Notes under the pieces: model-generated | Database searches by the model: none | What the model was told of the DNA's origin: nothing | What the model saw: only the letters and a program-made list of their open reading frames with translations | Position numbers and translations under genes: made by a program | NCBI GenBank assembly: GCA_905250115.1 | Contig: CAJNOI010000024.1 | Coordinates: forward strand, 46,177-110,176 | Length of the DNA stretch: 64,000 nt | Direction of reading: 5' to 3' | Origin: Adineta steineri | Taxonomy: Eukaryota > Rotifera > Eurotatoria > Adinetida > Adinetidae | In this document: positions 63,341 to 64,000 of the stretch, piece by piece | Layout: each line of letters starts with the position of its first letter | Numbering within the stretch: the first letter of the stretch is position 1

Positions 63341-64000
63341 ACAAGCTTGGTTGGAAAAATGAATAAAAAAGATTTATATATTATATATTGTTTTATTTGT
63401 ATCGCGAGAAGTATGGGAGTAATACGGAACTAAGAATGATGTAGATAACAGCTTTGCTATGTTAGTTGGCGTTCAGAAAAAGGAGAGAACGCGTATCTTT
63501 TTCGGATTTCACCATCCAGAGAAAATGTATATTCCACTGGGGACACGTATTTTTTGGTTTTTACTTTCACGAGAAAACGAAAATGGAGAGTGCAAAAAGA
63601 AAAGATGATCAATTTTTTCGTAAACGGAGTAGATCGTTAACGTTAGGCATAGAAATTGATCTTTCAACTCGTAGTGAAAATTAAACAAAGGAAAGAGTAA
63701 AAGACAGAGACACTACAACTGAAATCTTCGATCAGAGTGGCGGTGGGTGAGTGTGAATATTAGGCCTAGAATGGTTCCGTTCTTAGTAATCCAGTTCGAT
63801 CAAAACAGAGTCTTTCACAATGCGTTTTCGAGATGTAAACCATGACAAAACGACTATGGTACAGATTCAGAACGGACCGTATCGTTCGACCTGAGAACTG
63901 TTCAAACATTTTTTTCATAACAGAACAAAATTACCCACAACCAGAATATATTATTCTTAAAACTGTACAATACTGTTCCGGTATGTGAATGATACTTCTG
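63341..64000. other. outer end of the right arm, non-coding
   Basis: Still homologous to 22662-23319. A short frame at 63582-63683 (MESAKRKDDQFFRKRSRS) lacks its start on the other arm, so I do not call it. Confidence 0.4.

Larger units (their letters stand above)
50127..64000 (-). repeat. right arm of giant inverted repeat (runs off the window)
   Basis: Reverse complement of the left arm with all shared genes mirrored. Substitutions are scattered along the whole length, and small indels are common in noncoding DNA. The arm is still homologous at the last base of the window, so the full repeat is longer than seen. Confidence 0.95.

Overview
The window looks like nuclear DNA of a bdelloid rotifer, most like the genus Adineta, although the species cannot be fixed from sequence alone. 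The evidence is AT-rich DNA, small GT-AG introns (about 50-550 bp), gene families typical of bdelloids (FG-GAP and kelch surface proteins, F-box and 28-codon leucine-rich-repeat exons, a divergent rhodopsin-like receptor, a pentapeptide-repeat membrane protein), intronless enzymes of bacterial style, and short interstitial tracts of TGTGGG, the telomere repeat described in bdelloids. Two N gaps (31515-31524 and 43975-44074) show it is a scaffolded draft assembly.

Bases 1-22661 hold dispersed genes: a small GPI-type surface protein (-), a secreted HAD-type phosphatase (+), a secreted LRR-like protein with a frameshift (+), a four-TM TMEM272-like protein (+), an orphan membrane-anchor exon, a two-exon anchored kelch protein (+), a GPCR with an abnormal splice junction (-), a small basic protein (+) and an intronless quinone oxidoreductase-like MDR enzyme (+). 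Intergenic DNA is long and gene-free; one stretch carries a three-unit TGTGGG tract.

Bases 22662-64000 are dominated by a very large inverted repeat. The left arm (22662-43974) is mirrored by the right arm (50127-64000), which runs off the window. Both arms carry, in mirrored order, a decayed His-Me-finger endonuclease gene, a hairpin repeat, a 758-aa pentapeptide membrane protein, an F-box/LRR locus, an 882-aa multi-TM ectodomain protein, a tandem repeat and the first exon of an FG-GAP surface protein. Protein identity between arms is about 97.4% (758 aa) and 93.5% (882 aa), the level expected of bdelloid alleles rather than of fresh duplication. The arms differ structurally. Only the left has about 7.6 kb holding the giant FG-GAP exon and a TRMT10C fragment. 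Only the right has an intact F-box start and four LRR exons; on the left that gene has a nonsense codon and a 606-bp TIR element inserted in an LRR exon. The right-arm deletion point carries a telomere-repeat tract exactly at the homology edge, suggesting a healed chromosome break.

The spacer (44075-50126) holds an ABCC/MRP transporter (-) whose second nucleotide-binding domain runs into the 100-N gap. Left-arm homology ends exactly at that gap, so the palindrome may be real (two alleles head-to-head on one molecule) or a scaffolding misjoin of two alleles.

The most interesting biological pattern is modular. Three separate first exons (11160, 12837, 43522/50581) encode a cytoplasmic tail, one transmembrane helix and a short stalk, and all end in the same phase-1 junction CCAG|GTA. 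Two feed large extracellular repeat domains (kelch, FG-GAP) and others are orphaned. This points to an exchangeable anchor-exon system for surface proteins.
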